A model generated the notes under the pieces. It was given only the letters and a program-made list of their open reading frames with translations. It ran no database searches and was not told where the DNA came from. From NCBI RefSeq assembly GCF_001425085.1, contig NZ_LMDN01000001.1, positions 1,142,550 to 1,206,549 on the forward strand: 64,000 bases of DNA. Reading direction: 5' to 3'. The stretch is from Leifsonia sp. Root4. GTDB lineage: Bacteria > Actinomycetota > Actinomycetes > Actinomycetales > Microbacteriaceae. How positions within the stretch are numbered: position 1 is the first letter of the stretch; each line of letters begins with the position of its first letter. Below are positions 42,637 through 50,873 of this stretch, piece after piece. Position numbers and translations under genes: made by a program.

Positions 42637-42674
42637 GGGTTCCGGATGCCGCGGGCGCGCGGCATCCGGAACCC
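42637..42674. terminator. Perfect 17-bp hairpin between phnD and phnC
   Basis: Arms 42637-42653 (GGGTTCCGGATGCCGCG) and 42658-42674 pair perfectly with a 4-nt loop. It sits in the only large gap of the operon, immediately after phnD. Likely an attenuating or 3'-protecting structure giving more binding protein than permease. Confidence 0.7.
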
Positions 42675-42690
42675 GATCAGACGGTGCCGG

Positions 42691-43662
42691 CTACTGGCAC
42701 TGCTTGGCGTTGGTCGCCTCGCAGATGTCGCGGATCAGGTCGTAGTACTCGTCGTCGACCGGGGCGAGAGCGTAGAAGGTGTTGATGAAGCCCTCGGAGT
42801 CGGCGTTCTTGATGCCGGCATCCTGGATGTCGGTGATGGTGATGTTGCTCAGGCCCTCGACGATCGTGGTCTTGAGCTCGGCCGGCAGGCTGTCGGAGAC
42901 GACCATCGGGGCGCCGGGGACCTTGGTCTTGGCGATGATCTTCACGCCGGCCTGGTTCTCGGCGACGGAGTCCTCGGCGAAGCCGGCCTCACACTCGACA
43001 CCCTCGGAGGTCTTGAGCGCAGACACGTCGTGCTTGCCCGCGAAGACCGGGGTGACGTCCTTCTCCGGGTCGATGCCGGCCTCGAGCAGGTTGTAGCTCG
43101 GGAACAGGTAGCCGGAGGTGGAGCTCGGGTCGACGAAGCAGACCTTCTTGCCCTTGAAGCCGTCGATCGAGGTGATGCTGCTGCCCTCTGGCACGATGGC
43201 CTCGGAGTAGTAGCCGGGCTCTTCGCCCTCTTGGGTGATGATCGAGGCGAACGGGGTGATCTTGGCGCCGTTGTTGGTGGCGGTGACGTAGGTGAAGCCG
43301 GAGAAGCTGGCGACGTCGATCTTGCCGGCGACGGCGGCCTCGATGAGCGCGGCGTAGTCGGTCGACTCGTGGTACTCGACCTCCTTGCCGGTGATCTCGG
43401 CGATGTAGTCCATCAGCGGCTGGTAGTTGGTCTGCGTGTCGACGGTGTCTGGCACGACGCCGAAGACGAGCGTGGCGTCATCCTTGGCGAAGCTCACGGT
43501 CTCGGCGTTCGCGTCGCCCGCGGCGGCGCCGGCTGCGTCGTCGGTGGTTCCGGCAGCAGGAGCGCAGGCCGCCAGCCCGACGGTCAGTGCGAGTGCTGCA
43601 CCGACGGCGAGCAGACGCGGAAGGGTGAACGAGCCGTTGGTCGGCTTGGAAAGCAGTGACAC
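42691..43662 (-). CDS. phnD: Phosphonate-binding lipoprotein
   Basis: A 323-aa lipoprotein with lipobox VGLAAC (cysteine 33) and a Thr/Asp/Ala-rich linker. The type-2 binding fold has PhnD motifs: LVFGVVPDTVDTQTNYQPLMDYIAEITGKEVEYHESTDYAALIEAAVAGKIDVASFSGFTYV, KVCFVDPSSTSGYLFPSYNLLEAG and AGKHDVSALK. It captures phosphonates outside the membrane for PhnCE. GTG start at 43662 with AAAGG upstream. First gene of the operon. A phosphate-starvation (PhoP) site is not evident. Confidence 0.93.
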   Translation of the reverse strand: MSLLSKPTNGSFTLPRLLAVGAALALTVGLAACAPAAGTTDDAAGAAAGDANAETVSFAKDDATLVFGVVPDTVDTQTNYQPLMDYIAEITGKEVEYHESTDYAALIEAAVAGKIDVASFSGFTYVTATNNGAKITPFASIITQEGEEPGYYSEAIVPEGSSITSIDGFKGKKVCFVDPSSTSGYLFPSYNLLEAGIDPEKDVTPVFAGKHDVSALKTSEGVECEAGFAEDSVAENQAGVKIIAKTKVPGAPMVVSDSLPAELKTTIVEGLSNITITDIQDAGIKNADSEGFINTFYALAPVDDEYYDLIRDICEATNAKQCQ

Positions 43663-43769
43663 GGATGTGACCTTTCAGGATTCCGGCTGGTGCGAATGCT
43701 GTGACGGTGCCGGCGGACATCGATCACGCTAAGGAGCCAGAACCAACCCACGGTCGCTCATCGGTTACG

Positions 43770-43870
43770 CGCGAGTGAACGCGATGCGAAGCATTGCGTT
43801 CACTCGCGAAAGGCGGCAGCCCACAATCAGGCAATCCCGGGTACCGCGACCGATGCTGGTGCGGTTTACG
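43770..43870 (+). repeat. Family-B element with an 18-bp head hairpin
   Basis: Head arms 43770-43787 (CGCGAGTGAACGCGATGC) and 43791-43808 pair with one wobble around a gaa loop, much longer than in other copies and with different sequence. The usual AAAGGCGGCAGCC, AATCAGGCAATCC and GACCGATGCTGG follow. No gene is supported in 43663-43884. The phnD promoter must lie between 43663 and this element. Confidence 0.8.
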
Positions 43871-43884
43871 CGCCCTCAGCAGGG

Positions 43885-44739
43885 TCAGCGCGAGCTGATG
43901 CTCACGAACTTGCGGATGCAGAGCGGCACGAAGACCACGAGCATCACGAAGACGCCGATCAGGGTGGTCGCGATCGGGTTCTGCTGGGTCCAGGCGTCGC
44001 CGACCGGGGTGCCTGGCGGCACATTGCCGAAGAGCTCGCGCGCAGACTGCACCAGGGCCGACACCGGGTTGTATTGGGCGATCGTCTGCAGAACCGGCGG
44101 AAGGGTCTCGGCCGGCACGAAGGCATTCGAGATGAAAGTCAGCGGGAACAGGATCAGGAATGAGACGTTGTTGACCACCTCTGGGCTTCGCACGCTCATG
44201 CCCACGAACGCCATCACCCAGGAGAAGGAGTAGGCGAACAGGAGCAGCAGGGCGACGCCGGCGACTCCCTCCCAGAAGCTCGAGTTGATCCGCCAGCCCA
44301 CGATGAGCCCGGTAAGCATCATCACGGCCATCGACAGGCCGTTGATGAAGAGGTCGCCGTTGGTGCGGCCGACCAGCACGGCACTGGGGCTCATCGGCAG
44401 GGTGCGGAAGCGGTCGATGATGCCATCCTTCAGGTCCTGCGCCATCGCCGAGCCCGACCAGGTGGAGCCGAACACCACCGTCTGGGCGAAGATCCCGGCC
44501 ATGATGAATTCGGTGTAGCTGATTCCCGGAATGTTGATGACGCCCTCGTACACGTAGGTGAAGAGCAGAACGAACATGATCGGCTGCAGCGTCGTGAACA
44601 CGAGGATGTCCGGCACGCGCTTGACCTTGATCAGGTTGCGCCGCGTGGTGATCCAGCCGTCGTTGAACCACGTTCCGATCGATGACGGAATGCCAGAGGC
44701 ATCCGGCAGGGTCGTTGTCCCACGCACTGCGGTTGTCAC
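43885..44739 (-). CDS. ABC-2 type permease (DrrB-like)
   Basis: A 284-aa protein with six transmembrane segments. The N-terminal SSIGTWFNDGWITTRRNLIKVKRVPDILVFTTLQPIMFVLLFTYVYEG and ISYTEFIMAGIFAQTVVFGSTWSG are typical of daunorubicin-resistance-type exporters, as is GIIDRFRTLPMSPSAVLVGRT. It forms the channel for the ATPase encoded upstream. The GTG start overlaps the ATPase stop (GTGA). The substrate is unknown. Confidence 0.9.
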   Translation of the reverse strand: MTTAVRGTTTLPDASGIPSSIGTWFNDGWITTRRNLIKVKRVPDILVFTTLQPIMFVLLFTYVYEGVINIPGISYTEFIMAGIFAQTVVFGSTWSGSAMAQDLKDGIIDRFRTLPMSPSAVLVGRTNGDLFINGLSMAVMMLTGLIVGWRINSSFWEGVAGVALLLLFAYSFSWVMAFVGMSVRSPEVVNNVSFLILFPLTFISNAFVPAETLPPVLQTIAQYNPVSALVQSARELFGNVPPGTPVGDAWTQQNPIATTLIGVFVMLVVFVPLCIRKFVSISSR

Positions 44740-45806
44740 GGCACACCCGCCTTCTGCGACTTCTCCTGCCGGGGCTTCTCCTTCTGGGCTTTCTCCTGCC
44801 GCGTCTTCTTCGACTTCCCGCCGTCGACTTCATCGCCGTCGGCGTCGGCCTCCGTGCTCGCCATATGTCCGGTGAGCTTCAGGAAGACGTCGTCGAGGGT
44901 CGGCCTGCGCATGCCGGCATCGTGCAGGCGGATGCCGGCGGCGTTCAGCTCGCGCAGCACGAGCTCGAGCGCGAGCGGCCCCTCGCGCACGGCGACGGAG
45001 AGGCTGCGGCCGTCACCGTCCTCGCGCACATCGGAGGCCCCGTGGTGCTGCAACACCCGGGCGGCGGAATCGCGGTCACCGGCGTCGACGAGGGTCAGCT
45101 CGATCTGCTGCCCGCCGATGCGGGCCTTCAGCTCGTCGGCCGTTCCCTCTGCGATGAGCTTGCCGCCGTCGATCACCGAGATGTCGTCGGCCAGCCGGTC
45201 GGCCTCCTCGAGGTACTGGGTGGTCAGGAACACGGTCGTGCCCTCGCCGACCAGGCCGGTGATGACATCCCACATGCCGAGCCGGCTGCGCGGGTCGAGG
45301 CCCGTCGTCGGCTCGTCGAGGAAGAGCACCCGTGGCCGGGAGAAGATGGCGCCGGCGAGGTCGATGCGCCGCCGCATGCCGCCGGAGAAGCCCTTGACCG
45401 GGCGGTTCTGCGCCTCGGTCAGCTCGAAGGACTCGATCAGCTCCTTCGCCCGGCGCCTGGTGGCCCTCGCGCCCAGATGGTAGAGCCGGCCGACCATGTC
45501 GAGGTTCTCCAGCCCGGTGAGGTTCTCGTCGACGGCCGCGTACTGGCCGGAGACGCCGATGATGGGGCGGATGCGGTGGGCGTCGCGGACGACGTCGATT
45601 CCGTCGATGCTCGCGTTGCCGGCATCCGGCTTGATCAGCGTGGTGAGCACCTTGACCATGGTCGTCTTGCCAGCGCCGTTCGGGCCGAGCAGCGCGCGCA
45701 CGGTGCCCTGCCGCACGGAGAGGTCGACACCATCGAGTGCGTGCACGGGGTCTGAGCCCTTGGGCGTGTAAATCTTCACAAGCCCATTAGCCTGAATAAA
45801 ACTCAC
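44736..45806 (-). CDS. ABC exporter ATPase (DrrA-like)
   Basis: A 356-aa ATPase: Walker A LLGPNGAGKTTMVKVLTTL (about 41), GVSGQYAAVDENLTGLENLDMVGRLYHLG, signature KGFSGGMRRRIDLAGAIF, Walker B VLFLDEPTTGLDPRSR, switch LTTQYLEEADRLAD, and the DrrA C-terminal domain PTLDDVFLKLTGH. The last 40 residues are a Lys/Gln-rich tail with QEKAQKEKPRQEKSQK repeats, unusual for DrrA. The start is the GTG at 45806, with TACCGT seven bases upstream (leaderless-type). An earlier in-frame start would add an unrelated N-terminus. Confidence 0.9.
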   Translation of the reverse strand: MSFIQANGLVKIYTPKGSDPVHALDGVDLSVRQGTVRALLGPNGAGKTTMVKVLTTLIKPDAGNASIDGIDVVRDAHRIRPIIGVSGQYAAVDENLTGLENLDMVGRLYHLGARATRRRAKELIESFELTEAQNRPVKGFSGGMRRRIDLAGAIFSRPRVLFLDEPTTGLDPRSRLGMWDVITGLVGEGTTVFLTTQYLEEADRLADDISVIDGGKLIAEGTADELKARIGGQQIELTLVDAGDRDSAARVLQHHGASDVREDGDGRSLSVAVREGPLALELVLRELNAAGIRLHDAGMRRPTLDDVFLKLTGHMASTEADADGDEVDGGKSKKTRQEKAQKEKPRQEKSQKAGVP

Positions 45807-45849
45807 CTTGTGTACGGTAGTCGTGCTCCGCGATGTGATCAAGGGCTTC

Positions 45850-45935
45850 TGTACGACACCGACAAGCATCGGTCACTGGTTCGCGGGCTTCCTTGGACAG
45901 GGCTGCCGCCTTTCGCGACGCTTCGCGTCGCGCCG
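45850..45935 (-). repeat. Family-B element in the purS / exporter intergenic region
   Basis: Reverse orientation: tail AAGCATCGGTC at about 45867, GGGCTGCCGCCTTT at about 45900-45913, head CGCGACGC-ttc-GCGTCGCG (perfect 8 bp) at about 45914-45932. The purS -10 box follows at 45944, so the head would lie over its -35 region. Confidence 0.75.
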
Positions 45936-45943
45936 GCAGCGGC

Positions 45944-45949
45944 TAGAAT
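45944..45949 (+). promoter_or_regulatory. -10 box of purSQ
   Basis: TAGAAT, 42 bases before the purS GTG, which also has its own ribosome site (GGAGAA). So purSQ has a leader, unlike purD and purC. Confidence 0.5.
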
Positions 45950-45991
45950 TGGCCTGACCCCACCCCTCTCGACTCCGGATGGAGAATCACG

Positions 45992-46258
45992 GTGCCCACG
46001 ATCGTCGTCGAAGTAATGCCGAAGGCCGAACTGCTGGACCCGCAGGGCAAGGCCGTAGCCGGCGCCCTCGCCCGAATCGGCAAGGACGGATTCAGCTCGG
46101 TGCGCATCGGCAAGCGCTTCGAGATCACCGTTGACGGCCCCGTCACCGACGCCGTGCGCGCGGAGGTCGAGGCGATCGCCAACGACATCCTCTCGAACTC
46201 GGTGATCGAAGACGTCGTCGGCATCCACTACGAGACGCCGGCCGGAGAGACGCACTGA
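45992..46258 (+). CDS. purS: FGAM synthase subunit PurS
   Basis: An 88-aa protein, [48 protein letters not shown], the standard PurS ferredoxin-like fold. It bridges PurQ and PurL in the three-part FGAM synthase. GTG start with GGAGAA. The stop overlaps the purQ start by one base (TGATG). Confidence 0.95.
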   Translation: MPTIVVEVMPKAELLDPQGKAVAGALARIGKDGFSSVRIGKRFEITVDGPVTDAVRAEVEAIANDILSNSVIEDVVGIHYETPAGETH

Positions 46259-46956
46259 TGAAGATCGGCGTCGTCACCTTCCCGGGCTCGCTCGATGACC
46301 GCGACGCCCAGCGCGCCGTGCGTCTCGCCGGCGCGGAGCCCGTCGCCCTCTGGCACGGTTCGCACAGCCTCGAGGGCGTCGACGCCCTCGTGCTTCCCGG
46401 TGGCTTCAGCTACGGCGACTACCTGCGCTGCGGCGCGATCGCCAGCCTCTCGCCGATCATGACCGAGGTCATCGACGCCGCGAACAAGGGCATGCCCGTA
46501 CTCGGCATCTGCAACGGCTTCCAGATGCTCGCAGAGGCGCACCTCGTCGACGGCGGCCTGATCCGCAACGACCACGGCAACTTCATCTGCCGCGACCAGA
46601 AGCTGCGCGTCGAGAACACCGACTCCGCCTGGACCAGCGACTTCGCGGTCGGCCAGGAGATCACCATCCCGCTGAAGAACGGCGAGGGCGGATTCATCGC
46701 CGACGCCGAGACGCTCGCGCGCCTCGAGGGCGAGGGCCAGGTCATGTTCCGCTACGTCGACGTGAACCCCAACGGTTCCCTGAACGACATCGCCGGCGTG
46801 CGCAACGCCCGCGGCAACGTGGTCGGCCTGATGCCGCACCCCGAGCACGCGGTCGAGGCCGGCTTCGGTCCAGACACCGATGTGGCCATGCGCTCCGGCA
46901 TCGACGGCCTCGGCTTCTTCACCTCGGTGATCAAGCAGGCTCTCGTCAACGCCTAG
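46258..46956 (+). CDS. purQ: FGAM synthase glutaminase subunit PurQ
   Basis: A 232-aa class-I glutamine amidotransferase. It starts [25 protein letters not shown], has the nucleophile cysteine in [17 protein letters not shown] (about 87) and the His/Glu pair in [11 protein letters not shown] (about 200). It supplies ammonia to PurL. Coupled to purS; purL is 6 kb downstream, not in the same operon. A terminator follows. Confidence 0.95.
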   Translation: MKIGVVTFPGSLDDRDAQRAVRLAGAEPVALWHGSHSLEGVDALVLPGGFSYGDYLRCGAIASLSPIMTEVIDAANKGMPVLGICNGFQMLAEAHLVDGGLIRNDHGNFICRDQKLRVENTDSAWTSDFAVGQEITIPLKNGEGGFIADAETLARLEGEGQVMFRYVDVNPNGSLNDIAGVRNARGNVVGLMPHPEHAVEAGFGPDTDVAMRSGIDGLGFFTSVIKQALVNA

Positions 46957-46979
46957 GCGTTCGCACCACCAGCGTCACG

Positions 46980-47017
46980 CAGCGCCCGGCTCCTCAGGGG
47001 TCGGGCGCTGTTGCGTT
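46980..47017 (+). terminator. Terminator after purQ
   Basis: A 9-bp stem CAGCGCCCG/CGGGCGCTG (46980-46988 with 47002-47010), followed by TTGCGTT. Confidence 0.75.
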
Positions 47018-47596
47018 CCGGCCCAGCTCCGGCATCCGTCGGCACCGCCGGCGTGTGCGCTCGGCCGGTGTTTCGGTCGACACTCCGTAGTTGCGGGCGA
47101 TGGATGCGGCGCGCCACCCGAAACTCCGGCCGAGCGCGCATCGTGTTGGCGCTTCCGGGCAGGGCAACCCCGCTGGCTCGAGGGAGCAGCCGAGGAACGG
47201 GGCCGCCCCCGAAGCCCTGACACCGCCAGGAACAGATGCCCGAGCGACGGTTTCACGCATCCGCTCAGGGCTTCGCGGGCGTCGCTGCTCCTTCGTCGCT
47301 GCGCCGCTCGCTCAAGCCATCGTGCAGAGAGACGCCGAGCGGCCGGAATCGGCGCGAAGAAGGTCGAGCGGCCGGCATCCGCACGCTGGCTCGAGGGAGC
47401 AGCCGAGGAACGAGGCCGCGCCCGAAGCCCTGACACCGCCAGACACGGATGGCGAAGCGAGGGTTCACGCATCCGCTCAGGGCTTCGCGGGCGTCGCTGC
47501 TCCTTCGTCGCTGCGCCGCTCGCTCAAGCCATCGTGCAGAGAGACGCCGCTCGCTCGAGCCCAACGTGCAGGAAGCCGGCGTAGCGCGGGGCGTGA
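47018..47596. repeat. Family-C repeat region with a ~212-bp tandem duplication
   Basis: No gene is supported. CTGGCTCGAGGGAGCAGCCGAGG begins at 47173 and again at 47386, and CGCATCCGCTCAGGGCTTCGCGG at 47256 and 47468, a 212-213-bp period. Each unit contains both family-C halves in opposite orientation (GCTCGAGGGAGCAGCC and GGCTTCGCGGGCGTCGCTGC). Open frames on both strands here are repeat translations. Confidence 0.8.
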
Positions 47597-47929
47597 CTAG
47601 ACGGCAGAGGTGGTGACGTAGGCGCCGACCACAGCGGGGGCGGCGTTCACGTAGCTGTTCGCGATGACGAGGCGAGCGGTGTCTGAGCTGACGTAGCCGC
47701 CGGGCTGCGCGGCGCCCGCCGTCGCGCCCGACACGTAGCCGCCGACGTCGCGCCGCACGGCGGCGAGCAGACTCTGGCCGGCCGAGCCCATCGCGATCTG
47801 CTGGGCGTCGCCGCGGTACGGCTCATCGAGGAGCGCGGCGACCTGGCCGGCGCTGCCCATCGCGCGCTGCTGCATGTCGAGTCCGTCGGATGCCGCGGGC
47901 GTACCGGGATCGGTGATGTTCGAGTTCAT
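47597..47929 (-). CDS. Small Gly/Ala/Tyr-Val repeat protein downstream of catalase
   Basis: A 110-aa protein with an excellent AGGAG site six bases before the ATG. Residues 18-53 contain two copies of QQ-x-AMGSAGQ, separated by VAALLDEPYRGDA. The C-terminal half has four short units GGYVSGATAG, GGYVSSDTARL, NSYVNAAPAV and GAYVTTSAV. It has no signal peptide or transmembrane helix and no cysteine. I recognise no family. It follows catalase on the same strand after a 165-bp gap that contains a strong hairpin, so it may be expressed with the Fur-catalase genes or on its own. The repeats suggest self-assembly or a modified peptide substrate, but that is speculation. Confidence 0.7.
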   Translation of the reverse strand: MNSNITDPGTPAASDGLDMQQRAMGSAGQVAALLDEPYRGDAQQIAMGSAGQSLLAAVRRDVGGYVSGATAGAAQPGGYVSSDTARLVIANSYVNAAPAVVGAYVTTSAV

Positions 47930-48004
47930 GTGCTGCTCCTTTCCACCCGCGAGGTGCTGGTGGCTTCGAGTGAACGCAGAGCTCCATTGGACGGCGTGGG
48001 TGGC

Positions 48005-48041
48005 GGGGCATCCGGCCGTCGCGAAGACGACCGGATGCCCC
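48005..48041. terminator. Hairpin between catalase and small repeat gene
   Basis: A perfect 11-bp stem GGGGCATCCGG/CCGGATGCCCC (48005-48015 with 48031-48041), with a GTC/GAC extension in the loop. Confidence 0.65.
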
Positions 48042-48094
48042 ATGCGTCACCACGACGGTGACACGGGGTGGTGCTGGGTGGTGCGGGGTGGTGC

Positions 48095-49552
48095 TTAGAG
48101 GGCGAGGACCGCGGCGACGGTCACGCGCAGCGTGGCGCCGAGCTCGGCGTCGACGTTCGTCCAGTACTGGAAGAAGCGCTCGCGGATGTCCTCGACCGTG
48201 ATCGAGCTGCCCTGACCGGTGAGGGTGTCGACGAAACGCGCCTTGGCGGCGTCGTCGAAGACCTCGCGGTAGAGCGTTCCGGCCTGGCCGAAGTCGTCAT
48301 CCTCCGAGTGCAGGGTGGCGGCGGTGCGCACGAGCTCGCCGTCGCTCTCCCAGCTGCCGGCACCGGCGGCTGCGGCGTCCGCGGCCGGGCCACCGACGCT
48401 GTTCGGCGCGTACACGGGAACGGTCGGCGCGTTGAAGCCGTGACGCTGCGCGCCGTCCTGCGAGTAGTTGTGGACCGGGGCCGCGTGCGGCGCGTTCACC
48501 GGGATCTGGTTGTAGTTGGTGCCGACGCGGTAACGCTGGGCGTCCGGGTAGCTGAAGACGCGGGCCATCAGCATCTTGTCGGGGCTGATGTCGATGCCGG
48601 GAACCGTGTTCGCCGGCGAGAAGGCGGCCTGCTCGATCTCGGCGAAGAAGTTCTGCGGGTTGCGGTTGAGCGTGTGCGTGCCGACCTTGATCAGCGGGTA
48701 GTCGGCGTGCGGCCAGACCTTGGTGAGGTCGAAGGGGTTGAAGCGGTAGTGCTTCGCGTCGTCGTAGGGCATGACCTGCACGTGCAGATCCCACGACGGG
48801 AAGTTGCCGGCCTCGATCGCCTCGTAGAGGTCGCGACGGTAGTAGTCGGCATCCGCGCCGGCGATGAGCTCGGCCTCAGCCGCGTCGATCTCGACGTTGC
48901 CCTGGTTCGAGGTGAAGTGGTACTTGACCCAGAAGCGCTCGCCGGCTGCGTTGATCCACTGGTAGGTGTGCGAGCCGAAGCCGGGCATCTCGCGCCACGA
49001 GCGCGGGAGGCCGCGGTCGCCCATGAGGTAGGTGACCTGGTGGGCGGACTCGGGCGAGAGGCCCCAGAAGTCCCACTGCATGTCGGAGTTGCGGAGGCCG
49101 GAGCCCGGCATGCGCTTCTGCGAGTGGATGAAGTCGGGGAACTTGATACCGTCGCGAATGAAGAAGACGGGGGTGTTATTGCCGACGATGTCGTAGTTGC
49201 CCTCCGTCGTGTAGAACTTCACCGAGAAGCCGCGCACGTCGCGCCAGGTGTCTGGCGAACCCTGTTCGCCGGCGACGCTCGAGAAGCGCTGCAGCGTCTC
49301 GGTGCTCGCACCCGGCTGGAACACGGCGGCACGGGTGAACGCCGAGACGTCCTCCGTCACCTCGAAGGTGCCGAATGCTCCGCCACCCTTGGCGTGGACG
49401 ACACGCTCCGGCACGCGCTCCCGGGCGAACTGGGCGAGCTTCTCGACGAGGTAACGGTCATGCAGCGCGGTCGCGCCGTTCGGGCCGGCGGTGAGCGAGT
49501 GCTCGTCGCTGGCGACGGGGGTTCCGGTTTGCGTGGTCGTGAATTCCGACAT
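48095..49552 (-). CDS. katA: Monofunctional heme catalase
   Basis: A 485-aa catalase of the small-subunit clade. The active-site histidine is in [18 protein letters not shown] (H53), the distal asparagine region is [29 protein letters not shown], and the proximal heme-iron tyrosine is in [25 protein letters not shown] (RxFxYxDxQxxRxGxN). It destroys hydrogen peroxide in the cytoplasm. ATG behind AAGGAAG. The Fur-family gene lies directly upstream, 121 bp away on the same strand, so peroxide- or iron-responsive control is likely. Confidence 0.96.
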   Translation of the reverse strand: MSEFTTTQTGTPVASDEHSLTAGPNGATALHDRYLVEKLAQFARERVPERVVHAKGGGAFGTFEVTEDVSAFTRAAVFQPGASTETLQRFSSVAGEQGSPDTWRDVRGFSVKFYTTEGNYDIVGNNTPVFFIRDGIKFPDFIHSQKRMPGSGLRNSDMQWDFWGLSPESAHQVTYLMGDRGLPRSWREMPGFGSHTYQWINAAGERFWVKYHFTSNQGNVEIDAAEAELIAGADADYYRRDLYEAIEAGNFPSWDLHVQVMPYDDAKHYRFNPFDLTKVWPHADYPLIKVGTHTLNRNPQNFFAEIEQAAFSPANTVPGIDISPDKMLMARVFSYPDAQRYRVGTNYNQIPVNAPHAAPVHNYSQDGAQRHGFNAPTVPVYAPNSVGGPAADAAAAGAGSWESDGELVRTAATLHSEDDDFGQAGTLYREVFDDAAKARFVDTLTGQGSSITVEDIRERFFQYWTNVDAELGATLRVTVAAVLAL

Positions 49553-49673
49553 GGCTTCCTTACTCTGTTTCGGTTCTGTGTGGTGTTCGGTAGGGCGGAT
49601 ACGTTCGTGGGGCGCGCTGGCGCGCCGAATACTGCCCCGGTGACGGGGCGGTGCTGCGGGTGCGGATGCCGCG

Positions 49674-50147
49674 CTACTGCGGCTCTGTTCGCGCTTCTGC
49701 TGCTTCTGCTGCGGCGCGGGCGGCCTGGCAGTCGGCGCAGAGGCCCCAGAAGGTGACCTCGGCCGTCTGGATCTCGAAGCCGTGCGTGCTGTGCGGGGTG
49801 AGGCACGGCGCCTCACCGATGACGCAGTCCACGTCTTGCACGGCCTGGCAGCCGGTGCAGACGAGGTGGTGGTGGTTGTCGCCGATGCGGTTCTCGTACA
49901 GCGCCGGCGAGCCTGCCGGCTCGATCTTGCGCAGGAGGCCAGCGCCTTCGAGCGCGGCGAGCACGCCGTAGACGGCCTGCATCGAGCTGTTCGGCAGCGC
50001 GGTGCCGATGGCGCCGAAGATGTCCTCGGCGCTGCGGTGGCCAGGGTGCTGCACGACGTCGAGCACCGCGAGGCGGGGGGCCGTGACCTTGAGCCCGGCG
50101 GAGCGCAGACGCTCCTCTGGGCTCGTGGTTGCGGCATCCGACGTCAT
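49674..50147 (-). CDS. Fur-family regulator (FurA/PerR-like)
   Basis: A 157-aa metalloregulator. Winged helix [62 protein letters not shown] (residues 14-75), metal site region [10 protein letters not shown], and the structural zinc pairs CTGC (about 97-100) and CADC (about 136-139). Position upstream of catalase matches the furA-kat arrangement of actinobacteria, in which FurA represses the peroxidase gene and itself. A TACGGT -10 box lies six bases before the ATG, so translation is probably leaderless, as in mycobacterial furA. The dyad at 50164-50186 overlaps its -35 box. Confidence 0.92.
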   Translation of the reverse strand: MTSDAATTSPEERLRSAGLKVTAPRLAVLDVVQHPGHRSAEDIFGAIGTALPNSSMQAVYGVLAALEGAGLLRKIEPAGSPALYENRIGDNHHHLVCTGCQAVQDVDCVIGEAPCLTPHSTHGFEIQTAEVTFWGLCADCQAARAAAEAAEARTEPQ

Positions 50148-50163
50148 GACTCCACCGTAGCAG

Positions 50164-50186
50164 TTGTTTTGATTCAGTCAAGACAA
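50164..50186. promoter_or_regulatory. FurA-type dyad operator
   Basis: TTGTTTTGA-n5-TCAAGACAA, 9-bp arms with one mismatch. It overlaps the -35 box of the fur promoter (TTGACT on the minus strand, 16 bp from TACGGT), so it is well placed for autorepression. Confidence 0.75.
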
Positions 50187-50299
50187 CGGCGGTGGCCCGC
50201 ACAGCATTCACACAGCCCGATTCGAACTTTCGACGCATGCGATCGCCCAGCCGCGGCTGCGATGATGGGAGCATCCCCCGATCTTTGGAGCCATCCGCC

Positions 50300-50761
50300 G
50301 TGTCACCACGCCTGTTCTACCGCACACTCGCCATTGCCGAAGCGATCACCTGGACGGGTCTGATCACCGCGATGATCCTGAAGTACGGCTTCGATGCCGG
50401 CGGACTGCCCGTGCTGATTGCCGGCTCGCTGCACGGCCTCGTGTTCCTGACCTACGCATTCACCGCCGTGCTCGTCGGCGTGAACCAGCGCTGGTCGATC
50501 CCGCTCATCATCCTCGGCGTGATCACGGCGATCGTGCCGTACGCCACCGTGCCGTTCGACATCTGGGCCGACCGCACCGGGCGCCTCGACGGCCCGTGGC
50601 GCAAGGAGACCAGCGACGACCCGCGCGACAAGCACTGGATCGACAGCACCATGCGCTGGTTCCTCAACCACACGGCCGCGCTCGTCGGCATCTTCGTCAT
50701 CGGCATTGCCGGCATCATGACCGTGCTGCTCATCGCCGGCCCTCCCGGCGGCTGGAGCTAG
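50300..50761 (+). CDS. DUF3817 membrane protein
   Basis: A 153-aa protein, SPRLFYRTLAIAEAITWTGLITAMILKYG, with three to four transmembrane helices and the conserved GSLHGLVFLTYAFTAVLVG, the hallmark of DUF3817 (YdzA-like). The C-terminal helix (ALVGIFVIGIAGIMTVLLIAG) follows a charged loop with DPRDKHWIDSTMRWFLNH. No function is established. GTG start at 50300 with GGAG nine bases upstream. It diverges from the Fur gene. Confidence 0.8.
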   Translation: MSPRLFYRTLAIAEAITWTGLITAMILKYGFDAGGLPVLIAGSLHGLVFLTYAFTAVLVGVNQRWSIPLIILGVITAIVPYATVPFDIWADRTGRLDGPWRKETSDDPRDKHWIDSTMRWFLNHTAALVGIFVIGIAGIMTVLLIAGPPGGWS

Positions 50762-50775
50762 CAGCCCGCTCGACC

Positions 50776-50839
50776 ATGGCCCATGTTGGGCGCAGTGGCC
50801 CGCGTTCGCGCATGGGCCACCGCGCCGAACACGGGCCAT
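50776..50839. repeat. Long inverted repeat between DUF3817 and methyltransferase genes
   Basis: Arms 50776-50801 and 50814-50839 (ATGGCCCATGTTGGGCGC... with its complement) pair over 26 bp with three mismatches around a 12-nt loop. Both flanking genes end here. No T-tract. Confidence 0.65.
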
Positions 50840-50873
50840 TGCGTTGCTCGCGGCGGGCTGCAGGCCGGCGCCG

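Noticed and set aside
45944-45991. Purine riboswitch or PurR site before purS
   Set aside because: The leader is about 35 nt, too short for a known purine-class aptamer, and no repeated PurR-like box is shared with purD, purC, purL, purF or purM.
48095-50137. Catalase frame extended upstream through the Fur gene
   Set aside because: The frame is open, but residues before MSEFTTTQ are Arg/Ser-rich shadow of the Fur gene; the ATG at 49552 has a good ribosome site and the correct catalase N-terminus.
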